The notes: generated by a model from the sequence alone, not told the origin. A stretch of 64,000 nt of DNA from G963692885 sp964658655 (GCA_964658655.1 CAZZZL010000008.1:62001-126000), one strand, 5' to 3'; counted from the first letter of the stretch, positions 26,489 through 35,313 are shown. Translations and numbers: made by a program.

Positions 26489-27673
26489 GTGGAACATCTC
26501 GATCCAAAACGACCTTTGAACGTTGCCGTCATCGGGTGCGGCTCCGTTGCGCGCGCGCAGCACATCCCGAATATTGTTCAATCCGCTCGAATGGTATTGC
26601 ATACCTGCGTCGATCTCGATGACGCCGCCCTCGCTGAGTGCCGGGACGTCTTTGGCGCACTGCATATCCGCAAAGACTTCGAGGGGGCCATCAACGATCC
26701 CGGGGTGGACATGATCTGCCTGGCGACCACGGAGAAGCTCAGGCTGCCTGTGATCGCACTCGCCGCGAAGGCCGGCAAGGCGGTGTACGTCGAGAAACCG
26801 CTGGCGACGACTCTCGAGGAGATGCGCCAGATTCAACGCGTGGTGATCGATGCGGGCATACCTTTTTGCGTGGGTCACAATCGCCGCGCCAGTCCCGCAA
26901 TGCTCGATGCATACCGCATTTTCCGCGAGCACATGACCCATCCGCAGCCGTGCCCATGGCGCTGGCGGCGCGAAGGCGAAGACCTTCCCGCGCTTTCTGA
27001 CGACGGGGTCCCTTCAGTTTCTGTGCGCATCAACGATGATTGGTACAGCTGGAAGGGTTGGGTCTTTGACAAGTCGCAGGCCCCTCACGGCCCGATGCTG
27101 TTCGAGATGACGCACTTCACGGATGTCTGCAACTGGTTTCTTGCGCAGGACCCTGTGGAGGTGACCGCTGTCGCGACAGGAATGCTCAACCTGGCAGTCA
27201 TCGTTCGCTACCGAAGCGGTGCGCTGGCGACCATCGTCCTCGGCAACAACGGCACCATGGGCTATTGCAAAGAGCTTTATGAATTCATGGGCAACGGTGC
27301 CTATCTGGCGGTTGATCACATGCTGGAAGTGCGCTCGGCTGGAATCGAAGGAACCGCCGCACGAACAACGTATGCCATGGTGCACGACCGTCATCCGCAG
27401 ATCGGTGTAGAGGGCGGCGTCCCCGGCTGGCTTGCCAAGAAGCGTGCCGCATGCGAAGAGGCAGCGGCAAAGAATGATCCCTTGCTGCAGTTCACGGCTG
27501 AGCCGGACAAGGGACATGCGCATGCGCTGGAACTCTTCGCCGATCAGATACTCGGCATCGGCCCTGAAGTCTGCGGTGTAGACGCCGCGGTGCTGGCGAC
27601 CCGTGTTGCGTTTGCAGCTATCCAGTCTGCTCGTGAAAGGAGAACTGTTCCGCTTGCAGAAATTGGCATGTGA
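26489..27673 (+). CDS. Gfo/Idh/MocA family oxidoreductase
   Basis: About 394 residues starting at GTG 26489; a TTG at 26462 overlapping the nitrilase stop is an alternative, and any longer version would lie inside the upstream gene. Rossmann motif NVAVIGCGSVARAQHI, cofactor-domain motif YVEKPLATT (EKP with the catalytic Lys), then a C-terminal beta-sheet domain with HGPMLFEMTHFTDVCNWF, whose His occupies the usual catalytic region. It is the second Gfo/Idh protein of the locus and differs clearly from the one at 13008-14102, suggesting separate steps. It is the last gene of the putative cytoplasmic block before the exported hydrolases. The reaction is unknown. Confidence 0.83.
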   Translation: MEHLDPKRPLNVAVIGCGSVARAQHIPNIVQSARMVLHTCVDLDDAALAECRDVFGALHIRKDFEGAINDPGVDMICLATTEKLRLPVIALAAKAGKAVYVEKPLATTLEEMRQIQRVVIDAGIPFCVGHNRRASPAMLDAYRIFREHMTHPQPCPWRWRREGEDLPALSDDGVPSVSVRINDDWYSWKGWVFDKSQAPHGPMLFEMTHFTDVCNWFLAQDPVEVTAVATGMLNLAVIVRYRSGALATIVLGNNGTMGYCKELYEFMGNGAYLAVDHMLEVRSAGIEGTAARTTYAMVHDRHPQIGVEGGVPGWLAKKRAACEEAAAKNDPLLQFTAEPDKGHAHALELFADQILGIGPEVCGVDAAVLATRVAFAAIQSARERRTVPLAEIGM

Positions 27674-27772
27674 CACACATTTAACATCTCGGCTTGCTCG
27701 TGATGAACAGTCTCTTTTGTTGTTGCAATTGAATCGAAGCCCTTCAGCTTTCAACGCAGAGGAAAGGTTTGG

Positions 27773-30109
27773 ATGCGGAGAACGATAAAAATAGGAGCGC
27801 GTGCGGCCGGCGCACTCGTCGTCCTCCTGCTGACGCTGTGGATGCATACGTCGCGTGCTCAGAGTGCGGCTGCCATCGCGACCCCTGGGGTCAGTGTGCA
27901 TCCGCTGATTGGCACTGGCGGCGACCCGGAGAACGGCGCCAATCTGTACCCGGGTGCCGTCAGACCATTCGGCATGGTTCAGTTGAGCCCGGATACTGAG
28001 GACCATGGCTATGGCTATCACACCGTTCAAAGCTGGATCAAAGGCTTCAGCATGACCCACCTGAGCGGGGTTGGTTGCGCGAACCAGGGCGACGTCTTTT
28101 TCACGGCGACCACTGGCCCGATTGTCACGCAGGTCGCGGATTATCAGACCCCTTATTCGCACAACTCGGAAAGCGCGTCTCCGGGCTACTATCAAGTCCA
28201 GCTTCTGCAATGGGGCGTACACGCAGAGGTGACTGCGACGGAACGGACCGGCATCGCACGATTTACCTTCCCTGCCCATCAATCGGCCAACATCCTGGTG
28301 CCCATCAGTCATACGCTGAACCACACAGCGTCAGCATCCATCCGTGTCGTCGGCGACCATCGCATCGAGGGCTTTGTCGAAAACCATCTTTTCTGCAACA
28401 GGACCCCGACATACAAGGTCTATTTCGTGATGGAGTTCGACAGGCCGTTCAGTTCTTTCGGGACCTGGTTCGGCAAGTGGGTAGACGATCAGGATCGCGG
28501 TGGAATCGTCACGCCCGGAAGCCGCGCAGCCGAACAGTCCAGCTACGAGCAATCGACCGGCGCCTACGCAACCTGGGCGCCGGCAGACCATGAGCAGGCG
28601 GTCACCGCAAAGATTGGCATCTCGTATGTGGACGTCGCCGGCGCGGAGAAGAATTTGCAGTCAGAAGCTTCCGGCACCGACTTCGCCAGCCTCCACAAAG
28701 CCTCCACAAGTTCATGGGACCAGGAGTTGCGCACCATAGAAGTTTCGGGTGGCTCCGATAAAAATCGGACTATCTTCTATACCGCGCTTTATCACAGTCT
28801 GCTCATGCCCTCGGTCTTCGACGATGCCGATGGCCGCTACCTCGGTTTCGACGGAAAGGTCCATACCGTCCAAGCCGGTCACCATGTCTATGCGAATTTT
28901 TCCGGATGGGACATTTACCGGAGCGAGATTCCTTTGCTTGCCATGATCGAACCGCAGCGCATGCAGGACATGGCGCAATCAGTCGTCCTGATGTATCAGC
29001 AGGGCGGCTGGATCGATCGCTGGCCGCAGATGAACCTCTACACCGAAGACATGGACGGCAGCCCGCTTTCCGTCGCGCTCGCGACGGCGTACCTTGACGG
29101 ACTTCACGGCTTCGACATGGATACCGCATGGGAAGGCATGCTGAAGGACGCCTCCGAGGCCCCTCCACCCGGCCGTCCCTATGTGGGTGAAGAAGGCATC
29201 GAGTGGATCAACAAGCTTCACTATCTGCCTGCCGACAAGGTGACCTACGGCTCAGTCGCGATGACCCAGGAGTACTCGCTTGCGTACGCGTCCCTGTCGC
29301 GTCTCGCCACTGCACTCGGGAAAACTGAGGACGCCAAACGTCTGTATGACCGGGCGCTCGACTATCGCAACGTCTTCGATCTCGACAATAAATTCTTCCG
29401 CCCGCGAAACGCCGACGGCACCTGGGTGCAGGGATTCAATCCAGCACAGGATAGTCATGGATTTGTCGAAGGCACGGGCTGGCACTACCGGTCGTTCGCT
29501 CCTGCCGATCTCGGCTGGTTGGTGAAGTCTTTCGGACAGGAAAGCTTCAATGCAGCCATGACAGAGTTCTTCAACTACTCTTCGCCCGGATGGTACGGCC
29601 AGTATTACAACCCCTACAACGAGACTGACATGCAGGCGCCGTACGTGTTCAACTTTTCCGGCCAGCCGTGGAAGTCGCAACAGATAGTGCGACGAATCCT
29701 CACGGAAAACTACACGGATGCTCCTGACGGCGTCCCCGGCAACGACGATTGCGGAGCCATGTCGTCGTGGGCGGTCCTCAGCATGCTGGGCATCTACAGT
29801 GTGGACCCTACAAGCCTCGCGTATGAGCTGGTCAGTCCGGTCTTCCCGAAGGCCGTGGTGCATCTTCGCTCGCCGTATCCGGGAAGGGCCTTCACCGTAA
29901 CGACCAACAACCATCCCGACGCCATGCCGTACATTCAGAGCGTGACGATGAATGGACGCGAACACACCCGAAACTGGATCGCTTTTCATAACATCTCGGA
30001 CGGGGGCACGCTGCACTTTGATCTTGGCGCTGCTCCTAATCACAAATGGGGCGCGGCTCCTGAAGACGCACCTCCGTCGCTCAGCAACACTTCGTTCGTG
30101 ACCCGGTAA
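27773..30109 (+). CDS. Exported GH92-family alpha-mannosidase
   Basis: A 778-residue protein with a signal peptide (AGALVVLLLTLWMHTSRAQS). GH92 hallmarks are clear: IGTGGDPENGANLYPGAV and PFGMVQLSPDT near the start, GYGYHTVQSWIKGFSMTHLSG, and later GNDDCGAMSSWAVLSMLGIY, the conserved catalytic-region motif. GH92 enzymes are calcium-dependent exo-alpha-mannosidases acting on alpha-1,2 (also 1,3/1,4/1,6) mannose of N-glycans or fungal mannans. AGAGGAAAGG lies just upstream of ATG 27773. About 100 bases separate it from the Gfo/Idh gene, so it is probably in the same transcript. With NagA/NagB across the locus it suggests use of high-mannose N-glycans or yeast mannoprotein. Confidence 0.92.
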   Translation: MRRTIKIGARAAGALVVLLLTLWMHTSRAQSAAAIATPGVSVHPLIGTGGDPENGANLYPGAVRPFGMVQLSPDTEDHGYGYHTVQSWIKGFSMTHLSGVGCANQGDVFFTATTGPIVTQVADYQTPYSHNSESASPGYYQVQLLQWGVHAEVTATERTGIARFTFPAHQSANILVPISHTLNHTASASIRVVGDHRIEGFVENHLFCNRTPTYKVYFVMEFDRPFSSFGTWFGKWVDDQDRGGIVTPGSRAAEQSSYEQSTGAYATWAPADHEQAVTAKIGISYVDVAGAEKNLQSEASGTDFASLHKASTSSWDQELRTIEVSGGSDKNRTIFYTALYHSLLMPSVFDDADGRYLGFDGKVHTVQAGHHVYANFSGWDIYRSEIPLLAMIEPQRMQDMAQSVVLMYQQGGWIDRWPQMNLYTEDMDGSPLSVALATAYLDGLHGFDMDTAWEGMLKDASEAPPPGRPYVGEEGIEWINKLHYLPADKVTYGSVAMTQEYSLAYASLSRLATALGKTEDAKRLYDRALDYRNVFDLDNKFFRPRNADGTWVQGFNPAQDSHGFVEGTGWHYRSFAPADLGWLVKSFGQESFNAAMTEFFNYSSPGWYGQYYNPYNETDMQAPYVFNFSGQPWKSQQIVRRILTENYTDAPDGVPGNDDCGAMSSWAVLSMLGIYSVDPTSLAYELVSPVFPKAVVHLRSPYPGRAFTVTTNNHPDAMPYIQSVTMNGREHTRNWIAFHNISDGGTLHFDLGAAPNHKWGAAPEDAPPSLSNTSFVTR

Positions 30110-30154
30110 TCCATCCCATCGCGAACCGCTGCCCGCAGAGAAAGGACCGGCCGG

Positions 30155-32947
30155 ATGAAACGACGAAGCTTCCTTGAGTTAGCAGCTCTGGGGCTGGCAA
30201 ATACGCTCACTCCGCGAAGTCTTCTAGCAACGCAGGCAGCACCGCATACTCAATCCAGCGACCAGGATCCGCAGGCCGCAACAGGGGCCTATGGTTCGGG
30301 ACACTTTGGCCGCTGGCATACCGATGAACACGGCCTCCCTGCATACCGCTATACCTGCAACCAACTTGTTGACCCGCTTGCCGTGCTGCCTGTCGACAAG
30401 GCCTGGCGTTCGCCTACCGACCATATGCACCAGGTCGGGAACGACCGTCTTGTGGCTGTCGCTTCCAACTACGGCCATGTGCAGGTTCGCCAGGACGAAG
30501 GCAGTCCAAAGTTCCTCAACGATTTCTGTCCGGAAGAAGACCGGTACGGAGCGGGAATTGGCTTCCTGGCAGATGACAATGGCTTCGTTTTGAGCACGTA
30601 CTACACGGGCGCCCCCACAACATTCGATCGCGTCTTCGGCATGGGTTACCTGCAGAAGCGGGTCGCGGCGAACGCGTACGTTGTCGATCAGATTATCTTC
30701 GCGCCCTATGGCGATGACCCCGTACTCATCTCTCAAGTCACCATTACGAACCAGTCGTCTCGGACCGTCAGGCCTCGCTGGGTGGAGTACTGGGGTTGCC
30801 AGAACTACCAGTTTTCGTACCGCTCGCTGATGGAGTCTGGGGTTCTTACGGGGGCTCCCATAGCCGTCAAGCGTCGCCGCGATTTCGGGGCTCGCTTTAC
30901 TCACAACTTCCGCAAGCTGCCAGGTAGCAAAGGCCTTCTTGAGACCCAGACTTTCCTCGGACGCACACCCGAAGAAGAGCTTGCGTGGCAACAGACACAG
31001 GAGTCTCTCCATGCGAAATCGACAGGATTCTTTGGCGGTCCGACCCCACCTCTCGCTGAGGGCGCCTCGATGGAAGATCTGTCGCCGCCGGCCACCTTCC
31101 TGGTTTCTCTTGACGCGCCAGCCGATAACTTTGCAAGCAGCGGCAAGCAGTTTTTCAGCGGCAGCATTGAGCGTCCCTCCGGAATGTCGGCATCCCTCAA
31201 TAACGACCTGGGGACGCAGGGACCTGAAAGCGCGTTCCTGCTGGAGCGGCGACTGGTCCTGAAACCCGGCGAGTGCCGCACCATCAGCTTCCTCTATGGA
31301 TTTCTTCCTGAAGGGTTCTCAGCCGATGAACTTATCGCAAAGTACAGCGTTGAACCGGCCACCCACTGGACGCGATCGTGCGCGAAGTGGAAGTCGGCAG
31401 CTCCAATCTTTCGCACATCGGCGCACCCCTGGGTGGAGCGCGAAGCGGTATGGAGCAGCTATTACCTGCGTAGCGGTCTGACCTACGACAGTTTCTTCCG
31501 CGAGCATATTCTTTCTCAGGGCGCGAGCTATCAGTATCTCGCTGGACTACAAGGGGCCGCTCGCGATCCGCTGCAGCACGTGCTGCCCTTCATTTTTACC
31601 GATCCTGCTATCGTGCGCTCGGTGCTCCGCTACACCCTCAAGGAGATCCAACCCGATGGCTCCATGCCTTACGCGATCGTCGGTCACGGCGTCCCCATGC
31701 CTTGCGTCTACCAGCCCAGCGACCTGGAACTGTGGGTGCTCTGGGTCGCCACTGAATATGTGCTCGCAACCCGCGATCAGGAATTCCTCCAGGAACGTAT
31801 TCCTCTGTACCCGCGCCAGAATGTCAGACGCGATGACCCCACGGTCCTCGACCTGCTGGCGCGTTGCTTCACGCACGTCACTTCCACGATTGGCGTCGGA
31901 AAACACGGTCTGCAACGCCTCTTTAACGGCGACTGGAATGACAGCATCGTGTACACACACCTCACGCCGGAGCAGAGGGAGGAAGAATTTCCAGTCGGCG
32001 AGAGTGTTCTGAATGCTGCTATGGCGGCGTACGTTCTCGACTACTACGCTGAGATGCTCGACGGTCTCAAGCATCATGAACCGGCAGCCCTCGCACGCAC
32101 CAAAGCAAAAGCCCAGCGCGAGGCAGTAGGCGCCCAGTGGTATGACAAGTGGTACCGTCGGGCGTGGCTCGGTGAAAAGCTCGGCTGGGTCGGCGAAAAG
32201 CAAATGTGGCTGGAGCCACAGCCATGGGCCCTGATCGGCGGCTGCGTTCCTCAGGACAAGATCGCTACTCTGGTGGCCACAATTGATGAGTTGATGCGCC
32301 AACCTTCACCGATAGGGGCCATGCTGCAGAGTCAACCAGACCCCACCATGAAAGATGAGCCAGGCACCGGTACGAATGGTGGCGTCTTCTATGCGATTAA
32401 TGGGAGCCTCATCTGGGCCCTCTCATTGACAAATGGCGAAATGGCGTGGGACGAGTGGAAGAAGAATACTCTCGCTTGCCACGCCGAAGTTTACCCTGAC
32501 AAGTGGTTCGGCGTCTGGAGTGGCCCCGATGCCTATCACTCGTCCCTGTCCAAGCAGCCTGGGGGCACAGGTGTGGATTTCCCTGTGCTCAACATGCATG
32601 CGCACGCCTGGCCGCTCTACGCTTCTGTCAAATTGCTGGGCACGGAGTTTCGCGTTGACGGCATTCGCTTCAAGCCTGATCTTCCTCTCGACAAGTATGA
32701 GTTCAACACACCGTTGCTGGGATTTAGAAAATCGCCCGCGGGTTATGCAGGATGGTATGCCCCGATAACGGCCGGCTATTGGCACGTCGAAATTGCCTTG
32801 CCCGACGAAGTATCACGACTTCTCGATAAACTCACCGTAAACGGCAGGCAGGAAATGCTGCATTCCGACGATGGGCGCATCAGCTTTGGAGGTAAAGGTT
32901 CGCAGGGTGCCCCGCTGCGATGGGACATATCATTCGGTAAGCCCTAA
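30155..32947 (+). CDS. Tat-exported GH94-like (cellobiose-phosphorylase-related) protein
   Basis: A 930-residue protein. The N-terminus MKRRSFLELAALGLANTL is a twin-arginine signal. An N-terminal beta-sandwich of glycosyltransferase-36 type follows (GHFGRWHTDEHGLPAYRY, ISQVTITNQSSRTVRP), then a helical toroid with NGDWNDSIVY, matching the GDWND active-site motif of GH94/GH36-type phosphorylases (the Asp acts as general acid), and a C-terminal beta domain. Phosphorylases of this family are normally cytoplasmic because they need phosphate and yield sugar-1-phosphate; export suggests a hydrolase or transglycosidase variant. AAAGGA is eight bases upstream of ATG 30155. It follows the GH92 gene by 45 bases. 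Confidence 0.83.
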   Translation: MKRRSFLELAALGLANTLTPRSLLATQAAPHTQSSDQDPQAATGAYGSGHFGRWHTDEHGLPAYRYTCNQLVDPLAVLPVDKAWRSPTDHMHQVGNDRLVAVASNYGHVQVRQDEGSPKFLNDFCPEEDRYGAGIGFLADDNGFVLSTYYTGAPTTFDRVFGMGYLQKRVAANAYVVDQIIFAPYGDDPVLISQVTITNQSSRTVRPRWVEYWGCQNYQFSYRSLMESGVLTGAPIAVKRRRDFGARFTHNFRKLPGSKGLLETQTFLGRTPEEELAWQQTQESLHAKSTGFFGGPTPPLAEGASMEDLSPPATFLVSLDAPADNFASSGKQFFSGSIERPSGMSASLNNDLGTQGPESAFLLERRLVLKPGECRTISFLYGFLPEGFSADELIAKYSVEPATHWTRSCAKWKSAAPIFRTSAHPWVEREAVWSSYYLRSGLTYDSFFREHILSQGASYQYLAGLQGAARDPLQHVLPFIFTDPAIVRSVLRYTLKEIQPDGSMPYAIVGHGVPMPCVYQPSDLELWVLWVATEYVLATRDQEFLQERIPLYPRQNVRRDDPTVLDLLARCFTHVTSTIGVGKHGLQRLFNGDWNDSIVYTHLTPEQREEEFPVGESVLNAAMAAYVLDYYAEMLDGLKHHEPAALARTKAKAQREAVGAQWYDKWYRRAWLGEKLGWVGEKQMWLEPQPWALIGGCVPQDKIATLVATIDELMRQPSPIGAMLQSQPDPTMKDEPGTGTNGGVFYAINGSLIWALSLTNGEMAWDEWKKNTLACHAEVYPDKWFGVWSGPDAYHSSLSKQPGGTGVDFPVLNMHAHAWPLYASVKLLGTEFRVDGIRFKPDLPLDKYEFNTPLLGFRKSPAGYAGWYAPITAGYWHVEIALPDEVSRLLDKLTVNGRQEMLHSDDGRISFGGKGSQGAPLRWDISFGKP

Positions 32948-33050
32948 TGCGGCAGCATGGCGCAATGTCCAGGCGACCATAGGCTCTGCTGCACGAAGTC
33001 GGGAGATGCGCGGGACACGTCCGGCAACAAAAATTGTTTTGCGGGGTTCC

Positions 33051-33127
33051 TGGTAGCGCTATCGGGGCTCGAACCCGAACTCTTCGCCTTGAGAGGGCGA
33101 CGTGTTAACCAGTTACACCATAGCGCC
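33051..33127 (-). tRNA. tRNA-Glu (anticodon CTC)
   Basis: The complement folds as a tRNA: acceptor GGCGCTA paired with TAGCGCT (first pair G-T), D arm with GGTGTAACTGGTTAACAC, anticodon arm TCGCC-CTCTCAA-GGCGA giving anticodon CTC, T arm GTTCGGGTTCGAGCCCCGA, and an encoded CCA at 33051-33053. Total 77 bases including CCA. It decodes GAG. It lies 53 bases after the DUF507 genes on the same strand. Confidence 0.95.
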
Positions 33128-33180
33128 ACTTATTGAAAGAATACCATGCAAAGACTGCCCGTTCCGTGTGCGGCAGGGAG

Positions 33181-33456
33181 CTAGATGCCCAGCTTCTTGA
33201 CTTCGTCGTTGTAATACTTGCGGTACAGAATGTCCCATTCCTGGGACCCTTCCATGATGATCTTGCGCTGAGATGAAATCTTCAGTCGCGCGGCGGCATC
33301 GATCCGCAGTTCCTCCGCAAGCAAACGTTCGAGCGCCTTGCGCGCTTCCTGTCGGATCGTGTTGCGATCCTCCAGAAATTCGCATTCATCCGTTTCGGCC
33401 AGGGTATCGGCGATAGTGTGGGCCAGCTTGTTCAACTTGTCGCGGCTGATTCTCAC
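33181..33456 (-). CDS. DUF507 family protein
   Basis: 91 residues, highly charged and helical, with the DUF507 pattern: MRISRDKLNKLAHTI at the N-terminus, RQEARKALERLLAEE in the middle and YRKYYNDEVKKLGI at the end. It has no catalytic motif, signal or membrane segment. The start is GTG 33456, overlapping the TGA of its upstream paralogue as GTGA, so the two are translated together and may form a heteromer. Function of the family is not established. A tRNA-Glu gene follows 53 bases downstream. Confidence 0.88.
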   Translation of the reverse strand: MRISRDKLNKLAHTIADTLAETDECEFLEDRNTIRQEARKALERLLAEELRIDAAARLKISSQRKIIMEGSQEWDILYRKYYNDEVKKLGI

Positions 33457-33731
33457 AACACCGCCTTGTATTTCTTGGCGAGCTCGTTCTTCACCTTCTT
33501 GAACATGTCCGCATATTGAGCGCCCGTGCGATGCATCTCGTCCTGGTAGGCCTCGAGAATCAGCCGCACCTCTTCGTTAATACGATCTTCCAGCTTTAAC
33601 TCGTCCAGCAGACCGGCAGCCACGCGCTCATTCAGCTTCTGCGGCTTGTCGGTGCGGATGACTTTGGCTTCGATCAGTTGGCGGACGGTTTGCTTCGCCA
33701 GGTAGCCGACGTACTCATTGGAGAAAATCAT
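33453..33731 (-). CDS. DUF507 family protein
   Basis: 92 residues, helical and charged, paralogous to the next gene: MIFSNEYVGYLAKQTVRQL, LEDRINEEVRLILEAYQDEM, VKNELAKKYKAVL. Members usually occur as such tandem pairs. It starts 15 bases after the stop of a thioredoxin-like 2Fe-2S ferredoxin gene, so ferredoxin-DUF507-DUF507 looks like one operon. No function is known; small size and charge suggest a nucleic-acid- or protein-binding accessory, but nothing in the sequence proves it. Confidence 0.88.
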   Translation of the reverse strand: MIFSNEYVGYLAKQTVRQLIEAKVIRTDKPQKLNERVAAGLLDELKLEDRINEEVRLILEAYQDEMHRTGAQYADMFKKVKNELAKKYKAVL

Positions 33732-33746
33732 TACGGTTCTTTCGGA

Positions 33747-34172
33747 CTATAGCACACCAGACAGGGCAACATCCTCCGCCGAGCCTGGAGTTCCATGGGT
33801 GGGCGGCACCGCAGGCTTGGGTCGCGGCTTATGCAGGCAAGTTGCTGTATTCAAACAGGTATCCGGCAGCACCAGGCGTTCGACCGGCCGGCCGCCGACC
33901 AAGTGTTCCCGCACGATCTCGTCTACGTCCGCCGGCTGCACAAAGCCGTACCAGACCTGCTCCGGATAGACCACGACGACTGGTCCATGCTCGCACTGTT
34001 CCAGGCAGCCGGCCTTGTTCGCGCGCACCGTGTTTTTCAGGCCCGCTTCCGCCGTCTTCTCCTTGAACAGACCATGAAGTTCACCCTTGCCGTCGTGGGT
34101 GCAGCTGCCGCGCGGCGCGGATGCATCTCTCTGATTAGTGCAAATGAAGATGTGTCGCTCAAACTTCGCCAT
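33747..34172 (-). CDS. Thioredoxin-like [2Fe-2S] ferredoxin domain protein
   Basis: 141 residues from ATG 34172 (GGGGG six bases upstream; a TTG two codons earlier is less likely). The pattern FERHIFICTNQRD, a second Cys in GSCTHDGKGE, and GCLEQCEHGPVVVVYPE gives the C-x(n)-C and C-x3-C arrangement of thioredoxin-like 2Fe-2S ferredoxins (Clostridium pasteurianum 2Fe-2S/NuoE-like fold). WYGFVQPADVDEIVREHL is the usual end of the domain. A Pro-rich tail of about 35 residues with two extra Cys follows. It is likely a cytoplasmic electron carrier. It heads the DUF507 operon; whether it serves the P450 at 37912 is unknown. Confidence 0.87.
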   Translation of the reverse strand: MAKFERHIFICTNQRDASAPRGSCTHDGKGELHGLFKEKTAEAGLKNTVRANKAGCLEQCEHGPVVVVYPEQVWYGFVQPADVDEIVREHLVGGRPVERLVLPDTCLNTATCLHKPRPKPAVPPTHGTPGSAEDVALSGVL

Positions 34173-34283
34173 GTTCAACCCCCGCCCTTTTCACCAATGG
34201 TAGATGAACGGCCCAAGGGTTGGTCCCCACTTTTCCAGACAGTTTCCTGCGGCGAACTTCCCCATCTGCGACAATGGACGTTC

Positions 34284-34748
34284 ATGCAACCTGACACCCT
34301 CCACTCGCTGAAAGACGACATGGTGGCCTTCATAGAAGGTCACGGTATACGCCGGCTACCCGGCTTTGTCACGGAAGACGTACCCTCCGTCCTTTGGGAG
34401 GATGAAGAGAACCCGGACAGCTGGAAAGACTTTGTCGAAATGGCGAAAGTCGCTGCCGTCCCCTTCATCACCATGAGCGACATCACTCTCGAAAAAGGTG
34501 ACGTTGAAGAGCTTCTGGAAGATCTGCGCGATACGCCGTTTCCCGATCCTGAGTCTTCGGAACTCGAAGAAGCAGAGTACCTGGTCAACTACGTCGGCAA
34601 GACCGGCTTTGTTCAGCTTGGCTTCGTCCATCAGGGCGTAATGTTTCTGCATGAGAGCGCTACCGAATGGTACGAACGCTATCAGCATTTGCTCGATACG
34701 GCAGGCCTCGGCGGCCTCGTTGTTGACGACAGCTCAGACGAGGAATAA
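34284..34748 (+). CDS. Small acidic protein of unknown function
   Basis: 154 residues from ATG 34284 (GGA six bases before it); an in-frame ATG at 34195 is possible. The protein is strongly acidic, with clusters such as WEDEENPDSWKD and DPESSELEEAEYLV and a DDSSDEE end, and has no membrane or signal segment. Alternating hydrophobic strands (AAVPFITMSDI, GFVQLGFVHQGVMFLH) suggest a compact alpha/beta fold. I do not recognise the family. It is divergent from the ferredoxin gene. Confidence 0.65.
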   Translation: MQPDTLHSLKDDMVAFIEGHGIRRLPGFVTEDVPSVLWEDEENPDSWKDFVEMAKVAAVPFITMSDITLEKGDVEELLEDLRDTPFPDPESSELEEAEYLVNYVGKTGFVQLGFVHQGVMFLHESATEWYERYQHLLDTAGLGGLVVDDSSDEE

Positions 34749-34839
34749 GCACCTCCGCAAACTGAATCATGGCGACACCAGTAGCACCTCGCTGCAATAT
34801 CGTCTGCCAGCGGCCCTGCCCGGCAGCTATACTGCCGCC

Positions 34840-35232
34840 ATGAAAATCTCTGCCGCCGCTACGGTCTTTCAAGTAAGCAATCTTGAAGCTTCCATTGCTT
34901 TCTATAAGGATATTCTTGGCTTCCAGGAAGACTTTCGCTTCGGACCTTATGCCGGTGTCTCCTCGGGCGAATGCTGTTTCCACCTGTGCGCACACCACCA
35001 TTGGAAGCGGCCCGTCGGCGGCGGTGCAGCCACGATCTTTGCCGAAGAAGTCGACACTTTCTGCCAGACCATTCAGACCAGAGGCGCGGTTATCCTGGGA
35101 GGGCCAGCCGATCAGGAGTATGGTCTGCGCGACTTCGTCACCCGTGATCCGGACGGCAACATTCTCACTTTCTCCTGCCCGCTGCGTGAAGAACCAGGTG
35201 CACTTGAAGATTCCTCAGTGCACGCCAAGTAG
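34840..35232 (+). CDS. VOC (glyoxalase/bleomycin-resistance fold) protein
   Basis: 130 residues starting at ATG 34840. One VOC unit is visible: VFQVSNLEASIAFYKDILGF (first beta-alpha-beta), then CCFHLCAHHHWKRP, FAEEVDTFCQTIQTRGA, and the closing strand DFVTRDPDGNILTFSCP. VOC proteins are metal-dependent isomerases, dioxygenases, or antibiotic-binding proteins. The metal ligands cannot be fixed by eye, and the usual final Glu is replaced in the GNILTF strand, so enzyme activity is uncertain. The gene stands between an unknown acidic protein and recJ on the same strand. Confidence 0.85.
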   Translation: MKISAAATVFQVSNLEASIAFYKDILGFQEDFRFGPYAGVSSGECCFHLCAHHHWKRPVGGGAATIFAEEVDTFCQTIQTRGAVILGGPADQEYGLRDFVTRDPDGNILTFSCPLREEPGALEDSSVHAK

Positions 35233-35313
35233 CCTTGTCACTCCCGACTTGTTACGACGCAATGCGCTGGGCCGACCCGCTGAGGGGCCCCACACGGCGC
35301 ACCCTACAATCGA

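Noticed and set aside
27014..28324. 436-codon minus-strand open frame across the Gfo/Idh-GH92 junction
   Set aside because: It covers parts of two clear genes on the other strand and the gap between them; no domain seen.
33795..34280. Long plus-strand open frame opposite the 2Fe-2S ferredoxin gene
   Set aside because: It is the mirror of the ferredoxin coding sequence (Arg/Ala/Pro-rich, no ribosome site); only the part from about 34284 has independent protein-like sequence.
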